Source: JBHGXV01 sp041920505
GTDB lineage: Bacteria > Bacillota > Bacilli > Brevibacillales > Brevibacillaceae
Assembly (NCBI GenBank): GCA_041920505.1
Contig: JBHGXV010000043.1
Coordinates: forward strand, 1 to 13,217
Direction: 5' to 3'
DNA: 13,217 nucleotides
The stretch's first letter is position 1, and each line of letters begins with the position of its first letter. The translations under genes were made by a program, and so were the position numbers. The notes beneath the pieces were generated by a model. It saw only the letters and a list, made by a program, of their open reading frames with translations. It had not been told where the DNA came from and searched no databases. Below, piece after piece: positions 5,757-12,912 of the stretch.

Positions 5757-6647
5757 CTATGGAATAAAAACATCGAGATGTCCGGGCAGCGCCTGGCATT
5801 CGCAGGGAAGCTGGCCGCCCAGTTCTCCGTCCAGATTCAGTTGGACCTTGCCTTCTCCGACGACGGTCGCTTTCAGATAATCCGTCTGGAAGTAAAGAAT
5901 GTTCGGGTCTTTGATATGGTCTCCCTTCAACGCCAGCGTGGCGAGACGGATAAACTCGGGCAGGCTGGCTTTTTTCACGACGAGGCAGTCCAGTTTGCCG
6001 TCGGAGAGGTTGGCTTTGGGCGCCAGCCGGTTGAAGCCGCCGACGGACGGACTGTTGGCGATGAGAAACAGCATGATCTCGTCGTCGGCGATGACTTGTT
6101 CCCTGGTCTCCAGCCGCATGTGCATCGGCCGGATGAAGGGGAGTTTCTCGATCCCTTTTACATAATAGGCCAGTTGGCCGATCACGGTCTTCAGCTTGCT
6201 TGGCACTTCATACGTGAGTTCGGTGAGCGTTCCGCCCCCGGCGATATTGATAAAATAACGGTCGTTGACCCGTCCCAGATCGATTTTTTTCGTTTTGCCC
6301 GCCGCGATGACGCCGCAGGAGCGGACGATTGATTTGGGGATGCCGAGAGCCCTGGCAAAATCGTTGCTGGTTCCGCACGGTATGATTCCCAGTGTCGGGC
6401 GATGCCGTTTTTTCGCCATGCCGTTTACGACTTCGTAAATGGTGCCGTCTCCCCCTGCGGCGATGATCACGTCGAAACCACGGGCAACGGCGCGCTCCGC
6501 TTCTTCAGTCGCGTCGTTTTCCCCCCTCGTCGCGTGGCAGGACGTCTCGTATCCGGCCTCCTCCAGAATGTCGAGAATCTCCGGCAGGCGACGGCGGATA
6601 ATCTCCCGTCCCGAGGTCGGATTGTAAATCAAACGTGCACGTTTCAC
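5757..6647 (-). CDS. dgkB: Diacylglycerol kinase, DgkB type
   Basis: DgkB phosphorylates diacylglycerol to phosphatidic acid at the inner membrane face, recycling the lipid released by lipoteichoic acid synthesis. The 296-residue product starts MKRARLIYNPTSGRE, the family's usual beginning. It carries the nucleotide-binding AAGGDGTIYEVVNG, the GTSNDFARALGIP segment, INIAGGG, and the NLDGELGG motif near the end. I prefer GTG 6647, preceded by GAAGAAGGGACGAGC, since family members begin at this point; ATG 6665 in the same frame would add six residues and has AGGAAGG about eleven bases upstream. There is no transmembrane segment, as expected for this soluble type. The gene leads the dgkB-rlmD pair; in B. 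subtilis it directly follows gatB, but here other genes lie between. Confidence 0.93.
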   Translation of the reverse strand: MKRARLIYNPTSGREIIRRRLPEILDILEEAGYETSCHATRGENDATEEAERAVARGFDVIIAAGGDGTIYEVVNGMAKKRHRPTLGIIPCGTSNDFARALGIPKSIVRSCGVIAAGKTKKIDLGRVNDRYFINIAGGGTLTELTYEVPSKLKTVIGQLAYYVKGIEKLPFIRPMHMRLETREQVIADDEIMLFLIANSPSVGGFNRLAPKANLSDGKLDCLVVKKASLPEFIRLATLALKGDHIKDPNILYFQTDYLKATVVGEGKVQLNLDGELGGQLPCECQALPGHLDVFIP

Positions 6648-6768
6648 GCTCGTCCCTTCTTCCATGCCATTCGTTTCCTTCCTCTATCCATCATATCCTG
6701 TATAACCTAATTTGGGAATTGCTATCCCCAGTTAACCAAAATGCCTCTGGGAGCCGCCCGGCAACTCA

Positions 6769-6777
6769 TGGTAAGAT
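6769..6777 (+). promoter_or_regulatory. Extended -10 promoter candidate for glcK
   Basis: TGGTAAGAT gives a TGn extension plus TAAGAT (6772-6777), 49 bases before the glcK start. No clear -35 lies 17 bases upstream. In the leader, ACGCA (6789-6793) and TGCGT (6798-6802) could form a small hairpin. The 178-base divergent region with dgkB (6648-6825) must hold both promoters. Confidence 0.35.
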
Positions 6778-6825
6778 AGACAAAAAACACGCATGTCTGC
6801 GTAGTCCCACAGGAGTGAGTAGAAA

Positions 6826-7794
6826 GTGGAACGTCCATTGTTGGTAGGGGTCGACCTGGGCGGTACGGCCATCAAAATCGCCTTGCTCGACAGCGGCGGC
6901 ACGATTTTGCACAAGACCCAGGTGCCGACACCCGTCGCCGAAGGGGAAGACGGAGTGATCGCGGCCATTGCGCAGGCGACGGCAGACATCCTGGCGGAGA
7001 AAGGCGCGGACGCCTCGCGGGTGGCGGGCATCGGCATCGGCGTGCCCGGCTTCGTCGAAGAGGAAACAGGCGTCGTCTACCAAGCGGTCAACCTGCATTG
7101 GAAACACACCCCGCTGAAGCAAAAGCTGGAGCGATTGACCCGTCTGCCGGTGTACGTCGACAACGACGCCAACAACGCGGCGCTCGGCGAGATGTGGCGC
7201 GGCGCCGGGCAGGGAGCCAAAGACATGATCGCGATCACGCTGGGCACCGGGGTCGGCGGCGGTGTCCTTCTCAACGGTCAGATCATTCACGGCCGCAAAG
7301 GGATGGCCGGCGAGATCGGCCACATCACGGTGCGCCCGGAAGGCGGCCCCGCCTGCAACTGTGGAAGGACAGGCTGCCTGGAAACCTATTCGTCGGCCAC
7401 GGCGATCATCCGCGAAGCGACCCAGGCGGCAAATCAGGGCAAAAGTGAGCGGTTGGCCGCCATCTTGCGCGAGCAGGGTTCGCTCAACGCGAAACACGTC
7501 TTCGACGCGGCGCTGGCGGGAGACGAAGCGGCGATAGCGGTGATCGACCAGGCGGCCTATTATCTGGGACTGGCGCTTTCCCATTTGGCCAACATCCTCA
7601 ATCCGTCGAAGATCGTCATCGGCGGCGGCGTGTCGGCCGCCGGAGACTTCCTGTTTTCCCGCATCCGCGCGTCGTTTGAACGGTTCAGCCTGCCGTTGGC
7701 CGCCGAGAGCTGCGAGATTCTCCCGGCTACGCTGGGCAACGACGCGGGCGTCATCGGCGCGGGGTGGCTGGTTGCCTCCCGCCAAGCAACGTAA
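6826..7794 (+). CDS. glcK: Glucokinase, ROK family
   Basis: GlcK uses ATP to make glucose 6-phosphate in the cytoplasm. The 322-residue length fits the Gram-positive ROK glucokinases. The phosphate-binding loop is VGVDLGGTAIK (residues 7-17). The catalytic Asp is in YVDNDANNAALGE, followed by ITLGTGVGGG. The ROK zinc signature is GEIGHI followed by CNCGRTGCLE. ATP-domain residues are in VIGGGVSAAG. GTG 6826 is the start, with AGGAGTGAG upstream, and it begins the protein just before the first strand, as usual. The gene stands alone, divergent from dgkB and convergent with the EamA gene. Other ROK sugar kinases or repressors are possible, but there is no N-terminal helix-turn-helix, and the sequence fits GlcK well. 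Confidence 0.9.
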   Translation: MERPLLVGVDLGGTAIKIALLDSGGTILHKTQVPTPVAEGEDGVIAAIAQATADILAEKGADASRVAGIGIGVPGFVEEETGVVYQAVNLHWKHTPLKQKLERLTRLPVYVDNDANNAALGEMWRGAGQGAKDMIAITLGTGVGGGVLLNGQIIHGRKGMAGEIGHITVRPEGGPACNCGRTGCLETYSSATAIIREATQAANQGKSERLAAILREQGSLNAKHVFDAALAGDEAAIAVIDQAAYYLGLALSHLANILNPSKIVIGGGVSAAGDFLFSRIRASFERFSLPLAAESCEILPATLGNDAGVIGAGWLVASRQAT

Positions 7795-7816
7795 CCCAAA
7801 CAGGATACCGGAACAC

Positions 7817-7851
7817 AAAACGTGGCACGCTGTTTAGGCATGCCACGTTTT
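7817..7851. terminator. Bidirectional terminator between glcK and the EamA gene
   Basis: AAAACGTGGCA (7817-7827) pairs perfectly with TGCCACGTTTT (7841-7851) and is followed by more T's on the plus strand, a classic intrinsic terminator for glcK. The same stem lies over the last codons and stop of the convergent EamA gene, so on the minus strand its T-tract can end that operon. Confidence 0.85.
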
Positions 7852-8757
7852 TTTGCGCGCTGTGAGCGGGGCCGCCTCTTTCGTCGCACGCCGCCCTTGC
7901 GTCGCCACCACCAGTGTCGCTCCGCCGAGCACGGCCAGTCCGCCGATCCATTGCCACAACGTCAGCCGCTCGCCGAACAACAAGGCGGAAAAGCCGCTGG
8001 TAATCACCGGCTCGATCATGCTGAGGACGGAAGCCCTGGTGGAGCCGATCAGCTTCAGCCCCTGGAAAAACGTCAGCATCGACAGCACGGTGGAAAACAG
8101 CGCAATGCCGACAATCGCGGCAAACGCCTGTCCTCCGATCTGAAGCACCAGCGAGCCGTTGGACAGCCCGATCACCAACAGCGAGAACGCGGCAAACAGG
8201 GAGACGAACGTGCTGGTCACCATCGACGGCAACTGTCTCACCACCCGGTTGCCCAGCACGATGTAGCAGGAATAGACCAGCGCCGCACCGCACGCGAGCA
8301 GCACGCCGTACACGTCGATCACGCCGAACGACGCTCCCAGAACCAGAGCCAGCCCGCCAATCGACAACCCCATCGACAGGATCGTGGTGCGGGAGAGTGT
8401 TTCCCGGTCCACCCAAAACGACAGGATGGAGACATAGATGGGAAAGGTGTACAGAAGCAGCGCCGCGAGCGACGCCGGAATGTGCTTGACGGCGGAAAAG
8501 TAAAACATCGACTGCAGCGTGTACAATACCCCGCCCAAGAGGAACAGACTGATCCAGTGAAACCGCGAGAGCGTCACCTGTTCCCGTTTGAAAAGGGTGT
8601 ATCCGCCAAAAATGGCCGCGGCCAAAAGAAACCGCAAAAACAGTACGGTTGTGACGCTCGCCCCTCCCTGATAGGCGTACAACGCAAAGATCGGCAACAC
8701 GCCGAACCCCGCCGCCGAGAGGAACACTAGTCCAACCCCGATGAAAAACGGATTCAA
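7834..8757 (-). CDS. EamA/DMT-family transporter
   Basis: This is a 307-residue integral membrane protein of the drug/metabolite transporter superfamily, with two repeated EamA domains and about ten hydrophobic segments; such proteins export metabolites or amino acids, but the substrate cannot be read from sequence. Family-like elements include the N-terminal LNPFFIGVGLVFLSAAGFGVLP, the LRFLLAAAIF helix and the end of the second repeat, SMIEPVITSGFSALLFGERL. TTG 8757 is my preferred start, because GGGGGAG lies six bases before it. The in-frame GTG at 8775 is upstream of that site and has no ribosome binding site. It lies 36 bases after natB, so it is likely the last gene of the same operon. 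Confidence 0.85.
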   Translation of the reverse strand: MNPFFIGVGLVFLSAAGFGVLPIFALYAYQGGASVTTVLFLRFLLAAAIFGGYTLFKREQVTLSRFHWISLFLLGGVLYTLQSMFYFSAVKHIPASLAALLLYTFPIYVSILSFWVDRETLSRTTILSMGLSIGGLALVLGASFGVIDVYGVLLACGAALVYSCYIVLGNRVVRQLPSMVTSTFVSLFAAFSLLVIGLSNGSLVLQIGGQAFAAIVGIALFSTVLSMLTFFQGLKLIGSTRASVLSMIEPVITSGFSALLFGERLTLWQWIGGLAVLGGATLVVATQGRRATKEAAPLTARKKTWHA

Positions 8758-8793
8758 CGATATCTCCCCCAACACAAGCTGTCTGTTTTGTGA

Positions 8794-9978
8794 CTATTTG
8801 ATCAGTAAGCCTTCCCGCCGGAACAAGCGGGCGGCAAGCCCGATGGCGATCGCAACATAGATCAGGGAGGACGCCACCGCGATCAGAGCGTGCAGCGGAT
8901 GCAGTTCGGCGTAAAAAATCTCTTTGAACACGGCCGCACCGTTAAACACCGGCAAGAAATAATAGGCGAACGGGATGTCCGCCGGATTGAGCGGCGAGAG
9001 CATGTAGTTGGGCACCATCGCCACCAGCACCAGCGGTGACATGTAGGTTTGCGCTTCCTTGAACGACTTGGCTAGAGTGCTTACGGTGATTTCCAGACCG
9101 GCGAACATCGCCGCGAGCAACAAAAACATCACCGCCAGCATCACGACCGAGGCGGGACGAAGAAACCCGAGTGTAAACACCGCCCCGTCTTCTCCCGGCG
9201 GCGCAAATGAAAAGACGAGCGACAGACTGATCAGGGAAGCGATGGCACTGGCGCTGTTCATCACCATCACAGCCAGCAATTTGGCGGTAAGCAGGCTGCC
9301 CGCGCTGACTGGGGCGCTGACCAGCGACTCCATCGTCCCCCGCTCTTTCTCCCCGGCCACCAGGTCGGTGGCGGCGGGAATGCCGCCGGAAACAAGCGAC
9401 AAGATCAGCATCAGCGGAATGATCGCCGACAATAGTCCTCCGGCTACTTTCTCCTGGCTGGCGACACTCTCGTACACGGCCTGGATGGGATGAACCGTGT
9501 CGGATGACAGGCCAGCCGCACGCAGCCGCTGTTCCACCACCCGCTGTTCGTAGGCGGTAACCGCATCATCGATGACGTCTCTGGCGTACTCGGATTTCTG
9601 GTTGGACTTGTCGTAGAGCACGTGTACATCGGCTGTCTGCCCGCTCTGCAACCGCCGGTCGAAGTCGGGAGGAATCTGGATCACCGCCCGCACTTCCGCC
9701 GCTTTCAGCGCCGCCAGCGGATCGGCTGTGTCGATCCGCTTGACGCCCGGCGCGGCTTCCAGTTGGCGAACCAGCGGGTGATCGACGCCGCCCTGTACGG
9801 CGATCGGGATATACGCCTTCGCTTCACGCTCCACGCCGCTGATCGCCGTGCCCAGGACGAAAAAGACCAGCGGGATGACAACGATCGGGATGACAAGTGT
9901 CCCGATCCACGTCTTGCGGTCGCGCAACAAATCGAGAACTTCCTTGCGAAAAACCAGCCAGATGTGCCGTCCGTTCAC
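8794..9978 (-). CDS. natB: ABC transporter permease, NatB type (ABC-2)
   Basis: This 394-residue permease partners the upstream NatA-type ATPase; in B. subtilis, NatAB exports sodium. The N-terminus (WLVFRKEVLDLLRDRKTW) is followed by one membrane helix (about 27-48), then a large outside domain (about 50-180). After that come about five more helices, beginning with LLSAIIPLMLILSLVSGG. The cytoplasmic loop VAGEKERGTMESLVSAPVS is the coupling motif of ABC-2 permeases. The gene overlaps natA by four bases (ATGA, 9975-9978), which implies translational coupling. The sodium substrate is inferred from the family; drug or peptide export is possible too. Confidence 0.85.
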   Translation of the reverse strand: MNGRHIWLVFRKEVLDLLRDRKTWIGTLVIPIVVIPLVFFVLGTAISGVEREAKAYIPIAVQGGVDHPLVRQLEAAPGVKRIDTADPLAALKAAEVRAVIQIPPDFDRRLQSGQTADVHVLYDKSNQKSEYARDVIDDAVTAYEQRVVEQRLRAAGLSSDTVHPIQAVYESVASQEKVAGGLLSAIIPLMLILSLVSGGIPAATDLVAGEKERGTMESLVSAPVSAGSLLTAKLLAVMVMNSASAIASLISLSLVFSFAPPGEDGAVFTLGFLRPASVVMLAVMFLLLAAMFAGLEITVSTLAKSFKEAQTYMSPLVLVAMVPNYMLSPLNPADIPFAYYFLPVFNGAAVFKEIFYAELHPLHALIAVASSLIYVAIAIGLAARLFRREGLLIK

Positions 9979-10703
9979 CGCTGTTCGCCTCCCACCGCCG
10001 CGGCGAAGATGTCGTCGAGATCGTCCATTCCGTATTGTTGGCGCAGCGCGGCAATCGTCCCGTCGAAGCGCAGTTTGCCCCTATGCATCAGCACCACGCG
10101 GTCGCACAGCTTCTCCACTTCGCCCATATTGTGGCTGGAAAACAGAATCGTCTTGCCCGCCTGGCGCAAATCCGTGATCAGCCGACGGAACACGCTGGCC
10201 GCGCTCACATCCAGTCCGGTGGTCGGCTCATCTAAGAAAATCACCTCGGGATCGTGGACGAGGGCGCGGGCGATGGCCACTTTTTGTTTCATGCCGCGCG
10301 AAAACGCCCCGACGCGCCGATCGAGAAATTCGTCCATCCCCAAAGCCTCGCTCAATTCGGCCGTACGCTGGGCCACCTGCGATTCGCCGAGACCGTACAA
10401 CCGGCCGAAGTACGCGATGTTTTCTCGGGCGGTCAACCGCGCGTACAATCCCACCTCGCCGCCGAACAACAGACCGATCTGACGGCGAATCCGCATCGGG
10501 TGTTGGCGCACCGAAAACCCGCCGACGCGAATGTCCCCCGATGTCGGCGCGAGAATCGTCGCCATCATCCGGATGGTCGTCGTCTTGCCTGCGCCGTTCT
10601 CGCCCAAGAGCCCCAACACTTCGCCGCGCCGGATCGCAAACGACACCCCGTCCACGGCGACGACCGATCCGAACCGCTTCGTCACCGCCTCCACTTCCAC
10701 CAT
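9975..10703 (-). CDS. natA: ABC transporter ATP-binding protein, NatA type
   Basis: This 242-residue ATPase powers the NatB-type permease encoded by the next gene. The Walker A motif is GENGAGKTT (about 34-42). The Q-loop region is followed by a variant signature FSRGMKQK, typical of the NatA branch rather than LSGGQ. Walker B is VIFLDEPTTGLD, and the switch His is in SSHNMGEVE. ATG 10703 follows AAAGGAGCG by seven bases. The gene lies 79 bases after the CbiX-like gene and probably belongs to the same transcript. Related ATPases serve drug resistance exporters, so the substrate is less certain than the fold. Confidence 0.88.
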   Translation of the reverse strand: MVEVEAVTKRFGSVVAVDGVSFAIRRGEVLGLLGENGAGKTTTIRMMATILAPTSGDIRVGGFSVRQHPMRIRRQIGLLFGGEVGLYARLTARENIAYFGRLYGLGESQVAQRTAELSEALGMDEFLDRRVGAFSRGMKQKVAIARALVHDPEVIFLDEPTTGLDVSAASVFRRLITDLRQAGKTILFSSHNMGEVEKLCDRVVLMHRGKLRFDGTIAALRQQYGMDDLDDIFAAAVGGEQR

Positions 10704-10782
10704 TCGCTTTCGCTCCTTTCGTCACGATCAATCGGCCGTGCGTTTCCGCCGCATGCACATTCCGGCCCTTCCCTTTAAGAGG

Positions 10783-11541
10783 TCAACGGCTGGCGGCCAA
10801 CTCCCGCCTGATGACGTCCTCCACCCAGCGCGTGACATTCGGATGGGGCAGGTACGTTTTCCCGTTGTACCGGTACGTAAGGCCCTCCAGCCGGGACGGT
10901 ATCACCTGCTTGGTAAAGTAGCCTTCGCTTAGGAACAGCGGAATCACGATCGTCCGGTTCTTTCGCGTCACCGCCAGCGCCCGCTGCCGGACGTTGTCAG
11001 GATGCATGGTGCCATAGGTGGCGGCTTTAAACCCCCCGTTCCGGCGGATGGTGACCGCCAGGCGCTGCAGGACCTCTTCCCAGACTCGATGGTATTTGCC
11101 TTCATCGGCGCCGTGGCCGACCAGCATGATCACTTCTTCGGACGGGTCGATCGACAACTCCCGCGCACGCTCCAGCAGGATGTCGGCGATCAGCGGATGG
11201 TCGTCCATCGCCGGACAGTAGACGATCTCGGCCGTCGTGTCAATCCGCTCCAGCTCCTCGTCAAGCTCGATCGCATCGTACACGCCGAGCATGTAGCCGA
11301 TCTCGTCGATGTGCGTGCTTCCCGAAGCGACAAACAACGGTACGGCGAGGATCCGCTCCACACCCTGCGCTTCCAGAGCGCGCACTCCGTCTTCGATCAA
11401 TCTTCCCTCCACCAGTTCCAGAAAACAGGTGACGACCGGCACCGGCACGTCCAGTCGGCTCATCGCCTGATCCACCAGCGTGACCCACGAAGCACTGCTG
11501 GAGCCGTGACCGATGACCAGCACTCCCGTTTTTTTCATCAT
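10783..11541 (-). CDS. Sirohydrochlorin chelatase-like protein (CbiX/SirB family)
   Basis: The 252-residue product has the two repeated alpha/beta halves of CbiX/SirB chelatases, which put cobalt or iron into sirohydrochlorin for cobalamin or siroheme. The first half has LVIGHGSSS (the metal-binding His is about residue 12) and VPLFVASGSTHIDEI. The second has MLVGHGADEGKYHRVW and VIPLFLSEGYFTKQVIP. I start at ATG 11541 (or 11538, the codons are adjacent), since GAGG lies seven bases upstream. A longer frame to 11568 has no ribosome binding site and reads basic. No other siroheme or cobalamin gene is in view, so metal and pathway remain open. A Fur-like box over its promoter would fit iron. 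Confidence 0.82.
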   Translation of the reverse strand: MMKKTGVLVIGHGSSSASWVTLVDQAMSRLDVPVPVVTCFLELVEGRLIEDGVRALEAQGVERILAVPLFVASGSTHIDEIGYMLGVYDAIELDEELERIDTTAEIVYCPAMDDHPLIADILLERARELSIDPSEEVIMLVGHGADEGKYHRVWEEVLQRLAVTIRRNGGFKAATYGTMHPDNVRQRALAVTRKNRTIVIPLFLSEGYFTKQVIPSRLEGLTYRYNGKTYLPHPNVTRWVEDVIRRELAASR

Positions 11542-11571
11542 ACGCTGTCCTCGCTTTCCCCTCACCATTAC

Positions 11572-11588
11572 CGATAAGAATCATTATA
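11572..11588 (-). promoter_or_regulatory. Promoter -10 with Fur-like box, before the CbiX/SirB-type gene
   Basis: On the minus strand, TATAAT (11588-11583) lies about 40 bases upstream of ATG 11541. The overlapping 15-mer CGATAAGAATCATTA (11572-11586, plus strand) matches 10 of 14 defined positions of the Bacillus Fur box TGATAATnATTATCA. A ferric repressor bound there would cover the promoter. A good -35 is not visible; PerR or Zur boxes are alternatives. Confidence 0.4.
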
Positions 11589-11601
11589 ACCTAATGACAA
11601 C

Positions 11602-11630
11602 TTTCATGCTTACCGGTTTCTTGCTATGAT
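11602..11630 (+). promoter_or_regulatory. Extended -10 promoter candidate for the acetyltransferase
   Basis: TGCTATGAT (11622-11630) is an extended -10 with TATGAT, 32 bases before GTG 11662. A weak -35 (TTTCAT, 11602-11607) lies 17 bases upstream. The promoter is back to back with the chelatase promoter. Confidence 0.45.
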
Positions 11631-11661
11631 GGACAGAAACAAGCACGGGAGGTGTTGAATC

Positions 11662-12180
11662 GTGAACATTCGCATTCGTTTGTTTGATTGGGAGCACGAC
11701 GCCACAGCCGTTCTGCAGGGACACCGGGAATTGAACCGGCTCCATGCCCGGTTGTGGTGCGAACTGACGGGGGAAGATCACGATCCCGCGTATTGGAACG
11801 AACTGCTGGAAACGTCGGATCCAGACACTGACTACCTGGAAGAACTGAAGCAAGCGGCCTCCAGCCCCGATCACCGGATCTTTGTGGCTGAAAGCGAAGA
11901 AGGCGACTTCGCCGGTTTTTTGCACGTGGACATCCACAAAAGCCCGCGCCACGGCATTCCCGAGGGAGGCTGCATCAATGAAATTTTTGTCCGCCCCGAA
12001 CTGCGTGGCAAAGGTGTGGCCCGTCTGTTGATGCAAGCGGGTGAAGACTGGCTGGCAGAGCGGGGGATGACCCGTGGCCACGTTTTTGTCACCAGCAACA
12101 ACCCGGCCGCAGTCGCTCTCTACCAGTCGTTCGGATATGTCATCGCCGACTACCGGATGATGAAGCGAGTCAGCTGCTAA
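11662..12180 (+). CDS. GNAT-family N-acetyltransferase
   Basis: The 172-residue product has one GNAT domain, which transfers an acetyl group from acetyl-CoA to an amine. The acetyl-CoA loop is VRPELRGKGVARLLM (R-x-x-G-x-G/A type, about residues 111-125), with a further core segment GHVFVTSNNPAAVALYQSFG, the end of which is the usual ALY-x-x-FGF-type finish. The N-terminal half is acidic and less conserved, so the substrate cannot be named. GTG 11662 follows GGGAGG by nine bases. It is a single gene, divergent from the chelatase, with hairpins after its stop. Confidence 0.85.
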   Translation: MNIRIRLFDWEHDATAVLQGHRELNRLHARLWCELTGEDHDPAYWNELLETSDPDTDYLEELKQAASSPDHRIFVAESEEGDFAGFLHVDIHKSPRHGIPEGGCINEIFVRPELRGKGVARLLMQAGEDWLAERGMTRGHVFVTSNNPAAVALYQSFGYVIADYRMMKRVSC

Positions 12181-12206
12181 AATGTTCCTTCTTAAAGAGA
12201 AAGGCC

Positions 12207-12252
12207 CCTGCGTTTACGCAAGGACCACTGTTTCCACAGGCCGGAGGCCTGT
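12207..12252 (+). terminator. Hairpins after the acetyltransferase gene (weak terminator candidate)
   Basis: Two stems follow the gene: CCTGCG / CGCAAGG (12207-12223, one bulge) and a perfect ACAGGCC (12236-12242) / GGCCTGT (12246-12252) with a GGA loop. Neither has a proper T-tract, so intrinsic termination is doubtful. Confidence 0.35.
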
Positions 12253-12267
12253 ATAGTTATTAAAGGA

Positions 12268-12531
12268 AGTTGTAGAAAAAGTTCGAGTCATGGCGTGATG
12301 GAGCTAAGGCGAGCTCCTTTGACGACCTGCCAAGCGAAGAAACGCAGACGCGGGGGAAACAGGGGGCACAAGTCTCACATCTTCGAGATACCCAAATGTT
12401 TCCCCCTGTCGGGGACTTCGGCCCCCTGCCCGCGTCGCGTTTCGTAGCGGGCAATACCGTCTTCTTCGCTGGTCGTCAAGTGAGCGAGCGGGAACCATCA
12501 CCCATGACACCACGGGCTTTGTCTACACACT
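12268..12531. repeat. 264-bp imperfect palindrome, MITE-like or large hairpin RNA
   Basis: The left and right halves are near-complementary over their length. The outer arms pair AGTTGTAGA and CATGGCGTGATGG (left) with CCATCACCCATGACA and TCTACACACT (right). TTGACGACC then GCGAAGA (12319-12340) pairs with TCTTCGCTGGTCGTCAA (12463-12479) with a five-base bulge. GAAACGCAGACGCG (12338-12351) pairs with CGCGTCGCGTTTC (12431-12443). CAGGGGGC (12360-12367) pairs with GCCCCCTG (12421-12428). An alternative inner stem joins GGGGGAAACA (12352-12361) to TGTTTCCCCC (12397-12406). The right end overlaps the last codons of the 115-residue gene. No ORF inside is convincing. Confidence 0.75.
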
Positions 12532-12870
12532 GAGTTGACCGTATTTTTCCTTGAAGGCCGCCAGGGAAAAGCCTTCGAACAAGGCCAGAAACGGCGTCTC
12601 GTCGTTGAAGTAATGGCGGCTTTCCTTGGTGTCCGGATACTTTTCCAAAAACAGCAGGCCCGCCAGCTTGTTCACCGGGACGCCTTCCTTCTCCTGGTCG
12701 TAGATGCCCTTCTCCGCCAATACCTTTTCAAAATAACGCACATACGTGACGGTCAGCGTCTTCGTCTGATCGCCCGCCTGATAGGTGACAATCGAACGGT
12801 CAAACGTGTCAGCGGGCGAGCCGCCTTTGCTCGGCGGCACGTTTTCCCCGATTACGGACAAAATCTTCAT
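12523..12870 (-). CDS. Hypothetical protein of 115 residues downstream of gatB
   Basis: I do not recognise a family. The product starts MKILSVIGENVPPSKGG, has a central VTYVRYFEKVLAEKGIY and a mixed charged C-terminus. It looks soluble, with no signal peptide, membrane segment or Cys residues. ATG 12870 has AGAGGGGG about ten bases upstream. It follows gatB by 42 bases on the same strand, so co-transcription with the gatCAB operon is likely, but nothing in the sequence links it to amidotransferase function. Its stop codon (12523-12525) and last few residues lie inside the right arm of the large palindrome, so the C-terminus may have been altered by that element. Confidence 0.7.
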   Translation of the reverse strand: MKILSVIGENVPPSKGGSPADTFDRSIVTYQAGDQTKTLTVTYVRYFEKVLAEKGIYDQEKEGVPVNKLAGLLFLEKYPDTKESRHYFNDETPFLALFEGFSLAAFKEKYGQLSV

Positions 12871-12912
12871 CTGGCTGCATCCCCCTCTCGATCCTGTATC
12901 CTCGTGTCTTGA

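Noticed and set aside
6766..7818. 350-residue minus-strand ORF antisense to glcK
   Set aside because: It is the antisense of a clear glucokinase and reads as Arg/Asp/Val-rich filler.
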